NCBI GenBank assembly: GCA_014762485.1
Contig: JABURU010000251.1
Coordinates: 1-5,131, forward strand
DNA: 5,131 nt
Source of the DNA: Gammaproteobacteria bacterium
GTDB taxonomy: Bacteria > Pseudomonadota > Gammaproteobacteria > Thiohalospirales > Thiohalospiraceae
Direction: 5' to 3'
Positions 1 to 5,131 of this stretch are shown here, one piece after another. The notes beneath the pieces are model-generated. The model did not search any database, was not told the origin of the DNA, and was given only the letters and a program-made list of their open reading frames with translations. How positions within the stretch are numbered: the first letter of the stretch is position 1; every line of letters starts with the position of its first letter. A program made the translations under genes and the position numbers.

Positions 1-153
1 CAGATTAAACGGGCGTATAAAACCATCTACCACTCTGGTCTAAAACTGGCTGATGCCCTGGCGCAATTATCATCCGACGCGCCATCAGCCGAGGTACAAA
101 ATATCATCCACTTTTTTGAAAACAGTAAACGTGGCGTCACGGCACATCGCTAA
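1..153 (+). CDS. lpxA: UDP-N-acetylglucosamine acyltransferase LpxA, C-terminal end (5' truncated by window)
   Basis: Frame 1 is open from the first base to TAA at 151-153 and encodes 50 residues beginning QIKRAYKTIYHSGLKLADAL and ending NSKRGVTAHR. This matches the C-terminal helical domain of LpxA as I remember it: the (A)YK-x-IY-x-SG-x-x-L helix, an acidic variable stretch, then FF-x-x-S-x-RG close to the stop. LpxA is the cytoplasmic left-handed beta-helix enzyme that transfers an R-3-hydroxyacyl chain from acyl-ACP to UDP-GlcNAc, the first step of lipid A synthesis. The beta-helix and catalytic His lie outside the window, so activity cannot be judged. The end is intact. The next gene starts 4 bases after the stop, so the two are probably cotranscribed. 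Confidence 0.9.
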   Translation, partial: QIKRAYKTIYHSGLKLADALAQLSSDAPSAEVQNIIHFFENSKRGVTAHR

Positions 154-157
154 TAGA

Positions 158-1354
158 ATGCTACGCACACTGTTTATAATCGGCTGCCTGGCGTATTCAA
201 CAGTATATGCCAGCAACGAGGCGCAAACAGAGAGTATTCAACTTGCCAGGCAAGGGGTGGATGCGCTTTCACGCTTACAGTTTGATCAGTCCGCAGCCAC
301 ATTTACACAGTTGCAAAAGCAAGCACCGGATTTTGTCTTTGGACACTTTCTCAGTGCCAGTGTCGACTGGATACGCGCCGAGGCAGAACAAAACAGAAGC
401 AAAGAAAAGCGAGCATGGGCACAGACGGCCGACAAGCTGCAAAACGTCATCGAGCTGGCCGAAGAGCAACTACAGAGGCAACCAGGCCACCCTCAATGGC
501 AATTAACCCTGGGTACAGCACAATTCTTTCTTGCCCGCGTCTATGCCGAGCAAAAGCACTACATCGATACCTACTTCATGGCGCGCAAGTCGCGTGATAC
601 CTTGCGTCAACTAATCGCCAAACAACCAGACCTATACGATGCCTACTTTGCCCTCGGTACCTATGAATACATCGCCGGTTCGGTACCACGTGGCGTGCGC
701 TGGCTGGCAAAGCTATTTGATTTAGATGGTAATCGCCAAACCGGTATCGCGTATTTAGCCAAAGCGACAGCCCAGGCCCCGGTACTGGCACCTGAAGCGG
801 CGCGTATGTTGTTAGCTGCGGCAGCATTACAACCCGAGCTCATAAAACAGCCTTGTCAATATTTAAGCTTGTCCCGCGAGAGTCTGGCCCTTTACCCACA
901 GAACCCTCACTTCTCCGGCGCTTATCAAATGCTGCACCTGAACTGCGGTTACCCACAACGGGCACTGGATGAAAACCAACGCGGAAGAAATAGCTACCTG
1001 AAACATTTTCCAAAGATGAAACATATACTCAATATTACCGAATTATTCGCCCATCGTAGTATGGGTGATCTACAACGCGTAAAAAATATGAAGCCATTAT
1101 TTAAGAAAAAGAATACGGCATACTGGCACCTGGCCATGGCACAGATATATGATCTATCAGACAAGCGAACGCTGGCAAGAAAGCATTACCACATCATCGC
1201 TTACAGTGGTTATGAAGATGAACCGGATGTTTTGGCCAACTCCAGTAATGAAGACTGGATTCTTGACAAGGTGGATCTGCACCTAAAAGAACCATTTACC
1301 AGGCCAGCTCCTTATAAACCTGATCCAGTCTCGGATCTTAAACTACAACGGTGA
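158..1354 (+). CDS. Exported TPR-like repeat protein of unknown function
   Basis: 398 residues from ATG 158. The frame is open further up, to an ATG at 53, but that would overlap lpxA by about 100 bases and bury a clear signal peptide. From 158 the product starts MLRTLFIIGCLAYSTVYA, a short basic n-region, hydrophobic core and V-Y-A cleavage site near residue 18, so I infer export to the periplasm. A GTG at 131 is an in-frame alternative adding 9 residues; neither start has a good Shine-Dalgarno, so coupling to the lpxA stop is likely. The body is helical with TPR-like segments at about 29-62, 85-110, 150-172 and 323-348. A central G-T-Y-E-Y-I-A-G ... D-G-N-R-Q-T-G-I-A-Y-L stretch (167-200) recalls the IML2/TTC39 TPR group, a weak family hint. 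TPRs usually mediate protein contacts; the partner is unknown. It ends 9 bases before srkA. Confidence 0.8.
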   Translation: MLRTLFIIGCLAYSTVYASNEAQTESIQLARQGVDALSRLQFDQSAATFTQLQKQAPDFVFGHFLSASVDWIRAEAEQNRSKEKRAWAQTADKLQNVIELAEEQLQRQPGHPQWQLTLGTAQFFLARVYAEQKHYIDTYFMARKSRDTLRQLIAKQPDLYDAYFALGTYEYIAGSVPRGVRWLAKLFDLDGNRQTGIAYLAKATAQAPVLAPEAARMLLAAAALQPELIKQPCQYLSLSRESLALYPQNPHFSGAYQMLHLNCGYPQRALDENQRGRNSYLKHFPKMKHILNITELFAHRSMGDLQRVKNMKPLFKKKNTAYWHLAMAQIYDLSDKRTLARKHYHIIAYSGYEDEPDVLANSSNEDWILDKVDLHLKEPFTRPAPYKPDPVSDLKLQR

Positions 1355-1363
1355 GCTGGTTAC

Positions 1364-2341
1364 ATGCCGCATATATATGAAGCCCTTACACCAGACACCA
1401 TCCTGGATGCCATTGAAGCCAGTGGTTTTCTTCCCGATGGTCGCATCCTGGCACTAAACAGTTATGAAAACCGTGTCTATCAAATTGGCATCGAAGAATC
1501 TGAGCCACTGATCGCCAAGTTCTATCGACCACAGCGTTGGCCGAAAGAGAGCATATTAGAAGAGCATCGCTTCACCATCAGCCTGGCAGACAATGAAATT
1601 CCTGTCGTCGCCCCGATGAGCAATGAGCTAGGTGAAACCTTGCATCAACACCAGGGCTTCATGTTTTCCTTATTCCCTCGCAGGAGTGGTCACTGGCCAG
1701 AGTTGGGTGACCTCGATAACCTGGAGTGGCTAGGCCGTTTTCTTGGCCGCATCCACGCCATCGGTGCCACCGAACCGTTCCAGCACCGTCCCACAATTGA
1801 TCGGCAAAGTTTTGGCCACGACAGTTATCAATATTTACTCTCTCATGGCTTTATACCAAAAGAGCTGGAGTTACCTTATCGCACGCTGGTGGAGGATGTG
1901 TTAACCCAGGTCGACGGCAACTATGAACGCGCCGGTAATGTCACCCATATACGACTGCATGGTGACTGTCACCCAGGCAATATCCTCTGGCGTGAAGATG
2001 GCCCCTGGTTTGTCGACATGGATGACTGTCGCATGGGGCCGGCGGTACAGGATCTGTGGATGCTGTTGTCTGGTGAACGCGAAGAGATGGCGATACAGAT
2101 GTCAACACTGGTCGAGGGTTATGAACAGTTCATGGAGTTCGATCGTCGTGAACTGAACCTGCTTGAAGCACTACGCACATTACGCTTAATTCATTATTCC
2201 GCATGGCTTGCGCGACGCTGGGATGACCCGGCATTTCAACAGGCCTTCCCCTGGTTTAACACTCAACGTTACTGGGAAGAACAAATCCTCACGTTAAGAG
2301 AGCAGGCCGCCAAGCTGGATGAGCCCCCACTGCCAATCTAA
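1364..2341 (+). CDS. srkA: Stress response serine/threonine protein kinase SrkA (RdoA/YihE)
   Basis: 325 residues, about the length of E. coli SrkA (328). It is a cytoplasmic Ser/Thr kinase with the choline/aminoglycoside-kinase-like fold. In E. coli it is linked to the Cpx envelope-stress response and to protection from stress-induced death (family knowledge). Visible motifs are the nucleotide loop NSYENRVYQ (32-40), a likely ATP-contacting Lys52 in IAKFYRP, the Glu-Glu-His at 66-68, the catalytic loop LHGDCHPGNILW (198-209) with Asp201 and Asn206, and FVDMDD (216-221) with metal-binding Asp218, followed by GPAVQDLWMLL. All key residues look intact. Start ATG 1364 is supported by GGTGAG at 1350-1355, which overlaps the stop of the preceding gene, so translation is probably coupled. 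Pairing with an exported TPR protein suggests, but does not show, a shared envelope-stress role. Confidence 0.93.
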   Translation: MPHIYEALTPDTILDAIEASGFLPDGRILALNSYENRVYQIGIEESEPLIAKFYRPQRWPKESILEEHRFTISLADNEIPVVAPMSNELGETLHQHQGFMFSLFPRRSGHWPELGDLDNLEWLGRFLGRIHAIGATEPFQHRPTIDRQSFGHDSYQYLLSHGFIPKELELPYRTLVEDVLTQVDGNYERAGNVTHIRLHGDCHPGNILWREDGPWFVDMDDCRMGPAVQDLWMLLSGEREEMAIQMSTLVEGYEQFMEFDRRELNLLEALRTLRLIHYSAWLARRWDDPAFQQAFPWFNTQRYWEEQILTLREQAAKLDEPPLPI

Positions 2342-2420
2342 CCGTCGACACTATTTACATCATTGTTACCTTGCATTGCACCAACCTCTCTTGCTCTAAG
2401 CTAGAATGAGTCCAGTTCAC

Positions 2421-2435
2421 TATACTGCCCGTATA
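2421..2435. repeat. Short inverted repeat upstream of the chemoreceptor gene
   Basis: TATAC (2421-2425) and GTATA (2431-2435) are perfect inverted arms around TGCCC, about 30 bases before the chemoreceptor start. This could be a small operator, or chance in an AT-rich stretch. TATACT (2421-2426) and TATAAG (2432-2437) both resemble a -10 box, but neither has a matching -35 at 16-18 bp, so the promoter of the chemoreceptor gene is not assigned. Confidence 0.2.
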
Positions 2436-2454
2436 AGTAACAATAATTACCTGT

Positions 2455-2458
2455 GAGG
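2455..2458 (+). promoter_or_regulatory. Shine-Dalgarno that fixes the chemoreceptor start
   Basis: GAGG sits 6 bases before ATG 2465. The longest open frame begins at GTG 2453, but that codon overlaps this ribosome binding site and has no Shine-Dalgarno of its own, so ATG 2465 is the better start. Confidence 0.7.
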
Positions 2459-2464
2459 TTTGTG

Positions 2465-4483
2465 ATGCAATTATTTAGCCCTTCTATAGCCGTCATGGAT
2501 CGACTGAAATATCCGGCAAAATTTGGCCTGATCACATTGTTGATGCTCATCCCTGTCATTTCTTTAAGCTACTTGTTCCTGAACGCATACGAAGAAGAGA
2601 ACGCTTTTATTGAACAAGAGCGGCTCGGCCTGCAGTACATAGTTACCGTCAGGCAATTAGTCGAAAATATCCCGGTACATAGAGGCATGAGTAATGCTTA
2701 TCTCAATGGTAATGCATCATTAAAAGACAAGATCACTGCACAGCGAAAAAAAATTGATACCATCATGACTGAGCTTGATTCTGTCGATAGCCAGCTGGGT
2801 AAGGCCCTTAGAACTGATGGTAAACTTAATGCATTAAAGCAACAGTGGGACTTCATAAAAACAAATGGCTTTACCTTGCCAGCCAGTGAAAGCTTTTCCA
2901 GGCACACCAGACTTATCAGTGATATCCTTGGCCTCATCTCTTATGTAGCGGACACATCCAACTTAATCCTCGATCCAGAACTAGATAGCTTTTATTTAAT
3001 GGATCTTGTGGTCAACAAAATACCTGCTGTTGTAGAAACAATGGGACAAGCCCGAGGATTAGCTTCTGGTATCGCTGCGCAAGGTAATTTCACACCTCAA
3101 AGCTGGGCAGAGCTAACATTACGAGTGGATCGTTTTATTACCGCAGAAATGGCATTACTACGTAGTATTGATGCAGGCTTTAATGCCAGCAGTGAGTTAA
3201 TTGAGAATCTTGAAAGCACCGCCAGGAATGCAACCAACAGCATCAAAGCCTTTTCTCAAATACTGAAAAACAACATGCTGGATTCAGATAGTATTGAAGT
3301 AAGCTCTTCAGAAGTGTTTGACGCTGGCAGCAAGGCGATAAGTAATGTATTTACATTATATGATCAAACGGCACCACTACTGGACACTATCTTTACACGT
3401 AGGATTAAAAACAACACCCAGACTGAAATAACACAAGCCGTGACGATCGTCATCGTTATGCTACTGGTCATTTATTTATTTTCTGGTTTCTACTTCTCTG
3501 TAAAACGCAGTATAGATGAGCTCACACAGGCTACTGAAAATCTGGCGAATGGCGACCTTACTGTTCGCGTTAGTCTATCCAGTCGCGATGAACTTAACCA
3601 GGTCGCCGATGGTATGAATAATATGGTGGAAAACTTTAATAAACTGGTTTCCACTGTGATGCGTTCTGCCGAGCAGGTTGCCTCGGCCGCTGAAGAATTA
3701 TCGGCCGTAACCAGTGAAACAGAACAAGGCGTGACCCAGCAACGAAGCGAAATTAATCAAGTCGCAACCGCGATGAATGAGATGAGCGCAACAGTGCAGG
3801 AAGTTGCCCGTAGCGCCAACTCGGCCTCGGAAGCCGCCGGTCATGCAAACCAGGAAGCGGACAATGGCCGTAGCGTTGTAAACGAGACTATTCGTTCAAT
3901 AAATCAACTCTCATCGGAGATATCCACCTCTTCTGAGACCATTCAACAGTTAGCTGATAACAGTAATAATATTGGCAGTGTCCTTAATGTCATCAAGGAA
4001 ATCGCCGAGCAGACCAACCTGCTGGCACTGAATGCGGCCATCGAGGCGGCGCGTGCTGGTGAGCAGGGCCGCGGTTTTGCCGTGGTGGCCGACGAGGTGC
4101 GAACGCTGGCGCAACGTACTCAGGATTCGACCAAAGAGATTCAGGAGATGATGGAACGATTGCGCTCTGGCATCACCGAAGTGGTCAAAGTAATGGAAGG
4201 CAACCAGACCGAGGCACAGCAAGGCGTAGAATATGTTGCCAACGCAGGTGAGGCCCTGGCGCGTATCGTTGGTGAGGTCAATACCATTAATGATATGAAC
4301 AGCATGATCGCCAGTGCCGCGGAAGAACAGGCCGCGGTAGCCGAAGAGATCAGCCGCAATATCACCGTCATTAGTGACACGTCGAACAATACCATGCAGC
4401 TGAGCGATCACAGTCTGAACGTGGCTCATGAACTCACCGAGTACGTTAAAAACTTCAAAGAGCTCATACGCCGCTTTGGTTAA
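2465..4483 (+). CDS. Methyl-accepting chemotaxis protein (transmembrane chemoreceptor)
   Basis: 672 residues from ATG 2465. It is an inner-membrane receptor that senses a ligand outside and controls the CheA/CheW kinase complex inside. Order of parts: TM1 about 20-40; periplasmic, apparently all-helical sensor about 41-322; TM2 about 324-345; HAMP about 342-395 (LANGDLTVRVS, then DELNQVADGMNNM); methylation helices and coiled coil; signalling hairpin about 511-550 with EIAEQTNLLALNAAIEAARA and GRGFAVVADEVRTLAQRT. The cytoplasmic part lines up without visible gaps with Pseudomonas-type long (40H-like) receptors. It ends KELIRRFG, without an NWETF-like CheR/CheB tether. The sensor has HRGMSNAYLNGNASL (72-86), reminiscent of NIT-type nitrate/nitrite-sensing helical domains, and LILDPELDSFYLMD (167-180); the ligand is unknown. 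No che genes are nearby. Domain assignment is strong; sensor class is a guess. Confidence 0.93.
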   Translation: MQLFSPSIAVMDRLKYPAKFGLITLLMLIPVISLSYLFLNAYEEENAFIEQERLGLQYIVTVRQLVENIPVHRGMSNAYLNGNASLKDKITAQRKKIDTIMTELDSVDSQLGKALRTDGKLNALKQQWDFIKTNGFTLPASESFSRHTRLISDILGLISYVADTSNLILDPELDSFYLMDLVVNKIPAVVETMGQARGLASGIAAQGNFTPQSWAELTLRVDRFITAEMALLRSIDAGFNASSELIENLESTARNATNSIKAFSQILKNNMLDSDSIEVSSSEVFDAGSKAISNVFTLYDQTAPLLDTIFTRRIKNNTQTEITQAVTIVIVMLLVIYLFSGFYFSVKRSIDELTQATENLANGDLTVRVSLSSRDELNQVADGMNNMVENFNKLVSTVMRSAEQVASAAEELSAVTSETEQGVTQQRSEINQVATAMNEMSATVQEVARSANSASEAAGHANQEADNGRSVVNETIRSINQLSSEISTSSETIQQLADNSNNIGSVLNVIKEIAEQTNLLALNAAIEAARAGEQGRGFAVVADEVRTLAQRTQDSTKEIQEMMERLRSGITEVVKVMEGNQTEAQQGVEYVANAGEALARIVGEVNTINDMNSMIASAAEEQAAVAEEISRNITVISDTSNNTMQLSDHSLNVAHELTEYVKNFKELIRRFG

Positions 4484-4496
4484 CTCCTCCCCTACC

Positions 4497-4533
4497 CCAT
4501 GGCGCACCATATTGGTGCATCATGGTATTTTTT
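4497..4533 (+). terminator. Rho-independent terminator of the chemoreceptor gene
   Basis: Thirteen bases after the chemoreceptor stop, CCATG (4497-4501) pairs with CATGG (4521-4525). After a G-T pair and one C/A mismatch, GCACCA (4504-4509) pairs with TGGTGC (4513-4518) across a TAT loop. The stem is followed by TA and six T residues (4528-4533). This is a good intrinsic terminator for + strand transcription. Its inner stem is also an NtrC-type palindrome. Pairing was read by eye; no folding energy was computed. Confidence 0.75.
4504..4518. promoter_or_regulatory. NtrC binding site 1 (upstream enhancer) for amt
   Basis: GCACCATATTGGTGC fits the NtrC pattern GCAC-N6-GGTGC and differs at one base from the strong E. 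coli glnA enhancer site as I recall it (GCACTATATTGGTGC). Its centre, 4511, is about 161 bp before the predicted sigma-54 start. NtrC-phosphate binds such sites under nitrogen limitation and contacts the sigma-54 polymerase by looping. It lies inside the terminator stem, so its palindromic form alone is ambiguous; the second matching site and the sigma-54 promoter make the assignment credible. Confidence 0.75.
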
Positions 4534-4548
4534 GCATTAATTCGATGC

Positions 4549-4566
4549 GCAACTAGGCTTAGTTGC
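4549..4566. repeat. Inverted repeat between the two NtrC sites
   Basis: GCAACTA (4549-4555) and TAGTTGC (4560-4566) form perfect 7-base arms around GGCT. The right arm runs into NtrC site 2. No T-run follows, so it is not a second intrinsic terminator. It could be an operator for another regulator or a chance palindrome. Confidence 0.35.
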
Positions 4567-4581
4567 ACTACTCAGGTGCAA
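4563..4581. promoter_or_regulatory. NtrC binding site 2 (proximal enhancer) for amt
   Basis: TTGCACTACTCAGGTGCAA has the GCAC-N6-GGTGC core at 4565-4579 with extra outer symmetry (TT/AA). Its centre, 4572, is 61 bp from site 1, close to six helical turns, so both sites would lie on roughly the same DNA face. It sits about 100 bp upstream of the predicted transcription start, where enhancers of NtrC-controlled promoters are usually found. Unlike site 1 it is not part of a terminator, which makes it the cleaner evidence for NtrC control. Confidence 0.8.
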
Positions 4582-4625
4582 TAATGCGTGTGCATCACCC
4601 TCGAAGCACCAAGATAAACCTTAAT

Positions 4626-4638
4626 TATCATAACCTTA
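4626..4638 (+). promoter_or_regulatory. Candidate IHF site between enhancer and sigma-54 promoter
   Basis: TATCATAACCTTA matches the IHF consensus WATCAANNNNTTR at all defined positions except the sixth (T for A). It lies in an AT-rich stretch between NtrC site 2 and the promoter, where IHF often bends DNA to help the activator reach sigma-54 polymerase. The consensus is degenerate and the region AT-rich, so chance is possible. Confidence 0.4.
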
Positions 4639-4645
4639 TAATTTC

Positions 4646-4661
4646 TGGCCTGAGTTTTGCT
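4646..4661 (+). promoter_or_regulatory. Sigma-54 (RpoN) promoter of amt
   Basis: TGGCCTGAGTTTTGCT matches the -24/-12 consensus TGGCACRNNNNTTGCW: TGGC at 4646-4649 and TTGCT at 4657-4661, with the invariant GG and GC separated by exactly 10 bases. The only departures are in the less conserved positions after TGGC. The start of transcription should be near 4672, giving a leader of about 24 bases. Two NtrC sites upstream and a nitrogen gene downstream support it strongly. A TATAAT at 4637-4642 could be a -10 box of a minor sigma-70 promoter but has no good -35. Confidence 0.88.
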
Positions 4662-4684
4662 CTTAATATTGAAAAATTTTGATT

Positions 4685-4690
4685 AGGAGA
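4685..4690 (+). promoter_or_regulatory. Ribosome binding site of amt
   Basis: AGGAGA lies 5 bases before ATG 4696. It is the strongest Shine-Dalgarno in the window and fixes the amt start. Confidence 0.8.
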
Positions 4691-4695
4691 GATTC

Positions 4696-5131
4696 ATGCA
4701 AACTGGTACTGACGTTCTTTTTGTCCTGCTGGGTGCCATTATGGTACTGGCGATGCACGCGGGCTTCGCCTTTCTGGAAGTAGGCACCGTACGTCGTAAG
4801 AACCAGGTCAACGCTTTGGTCAAGATCATGACAGACTTTGGTGCCTCCACCATTGCCTATTTTTTCATTGGTTACAGCATTGCCTATGGCGTCGACTTCT
4901 TCTCCGATGCAAAGATATTGAGTGAAAAGAATGGCTATGAACTGGTGAAGTTCTTCTTCCTGTTAACCTTTGCGGCGGCCATCCCCGCAATCGTCTCCGG
5001 AGGCATAGCCGAGCGCGCCAAATTCTATCCTCAAATGGTCGCCACCTTCCTGCTGGTTGCGCTGATTTACCCATTTTTTGAAGGCATTACCTGGAATGGC
5101 AACTTTGGTGTTCAAGCCTGGCTCGCTGCCA
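4696..5131 (+). CDS. amt: Ammonium transporter, Amt family (3' truncated by window)
   Basis: 145 codons are present of a family usually 400 or more residues long. Amt proteins are trimeric inner-membrane channels that bring ammonium into the cell when it is scarce and are normally gated by the PII protein GlnK. The fragment begins MQTGTDVLFVLLGAIMVLAM directly with a membrane helix and shows typical Amt stretches: AGFAFLEVGTVRRKNQVNAL (22-41) and SGGIAERAKF (101-110). Phe92 in LTFA and Trp133 in GITWNG are 41 residues apart, the same spacing as Phe107 and Trp148 of E. coli AmtB, which form the outer gate and ammonium site. The pore histidines and the C-terminal GlnK-binding region lie beyond the window. 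Unlike E. coli AmtB there is no separate signal peptide. No glnK lies between the promoter and this gene. Confidence 0.93.
   Translation, partial: MQTGTDVLFVLLGAIMVLAMHAGFAFLEVGTVRRKNQVNALVKIMTDFGASTIAYFFIGYSIAYGVDFFSDAKILSEKNGYELVKFFFLLTFAAAIPAIVSGGIAERAKFYPQMVATFLLVALIYPFFEGITWNGNFGVQAWLAA

Noticed and set aside
53..157. N-terminal extension of the TPR protein from ATG 53
   Set aside because: This stretch is covered in another frame by the lpxA C-terminus, and starting at 158 exposes a proper signal peptide and removes a 101-base overlap.
158..187. Possible lipobox (I-I-G-C, residues 7-10) in the TPR protein
   Set aside because: Only nine residues would precede the Cys, too short for a lipoprotein signal, and the hydrophobic stretch continues to a good V-Y-A cleavage site.
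2391..2437. Sigma-28 or sigma-70 promoter for the chemoreceptor gene
   Set aside because: The best sigma-28 -10 match is about 5 of 8 with no -35 at the right distance. The -10-like TAGAAT, TATACT and TATAAG each lack a -35 at 16-18 bp.
3950..4510. 186-codon open frame on the minus strand under the chemoreceptor gene
   Set aside because: It lies opposite the most conserved receptor region and shows no recognisable domain; it is a shadow of the high-G+C coding strand.
4583..4613. Further NtrC-like half sites (GTGCATCACC, AAGCACCAAG)
   Set aside because: They do not form a GCAC-N6-GGTGC palindrome; at most they are weak secondary sites.
4637..4642. Sigma-70 promoter with a perfect TATAAT before amt
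   Set aside because: The hexamer at 17-bp spacing (4614-4619, ATAAAC) is not a -35, and the adjacent sigma-54 element explains the region better. It remains possible as a minor promoter.
4865..5074. 69-codon minus-strand open frame opposite amt
   Set aside because: Arg-rich, low-complexity translation opposite a clear Amt coding sequence; no evidence that it is a gene.

Overview
The window reads as chromosomal DNA of a Gram-negative bacterium, most likely a gammaproteobacterium. It carries the end of a lipid A biosynthesis gene (lpxA), a close SrkA/RdoA (YihE) kinase homologue, a membrane-bound chemoreceptor, and an ammonium transporter behind a textbook NtrC/sigma-54 control region. All genes are on the + strand, and I see no rRNA, tRNA, insertion sequence or CRISPR array.

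Left block (1-2341) is a tight three-gene run. The last 50 codons of lpxA (1-153) are followed after 4 bases by an exported TPR-type protein (158-1354; an in-frame upstream ATG at 53 lies inside lpxA and is not the start). After 9 bases comes srkA (1364-2341), a stress-response protein kinase. The spacing suggests one transcript. lpxB, the usual neighbour of lpxA in many proteobacteria, does not follow it here.

Middle block (2465-4483) is a 672-residue methyl-accepting chemotaxis protein: two membrane helices around a roughly 280-residue helical sensor, a HAMP domain and a highly conserved signalling domain. It has no C-terminal CheR/CheB-tethering pentapeptide. It is preceded by 123 bases with no convincing promoter and followed by a strong hairpin plus T-run terminator.

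Right block (4484-5131) is the most informative part. In 212 bases between the chemoreceptor and a truncated amt gene I find two NtrC-type palindromes (centres 4511 and 4572, 61 bp apart), a candidate IHF site (4626-4638), a sigma-54 promoter with exact GG-N10-GC spacing (4646-4661), a good Shine-Dalgarno and the amt start at 4696. The predicted transcription start near 4672 puts the enhancers at about -161 and -100, as expected for nitrogen-starvation control. The upstream NtrC palindrome is also the inner stem of the chemoreceptor gene's terminator, so one sequence may serve both purposes. I see no wholly new system; the dual-use terminator/enhancer and the chemoreceptor-amt adjacency are the points most worth following.
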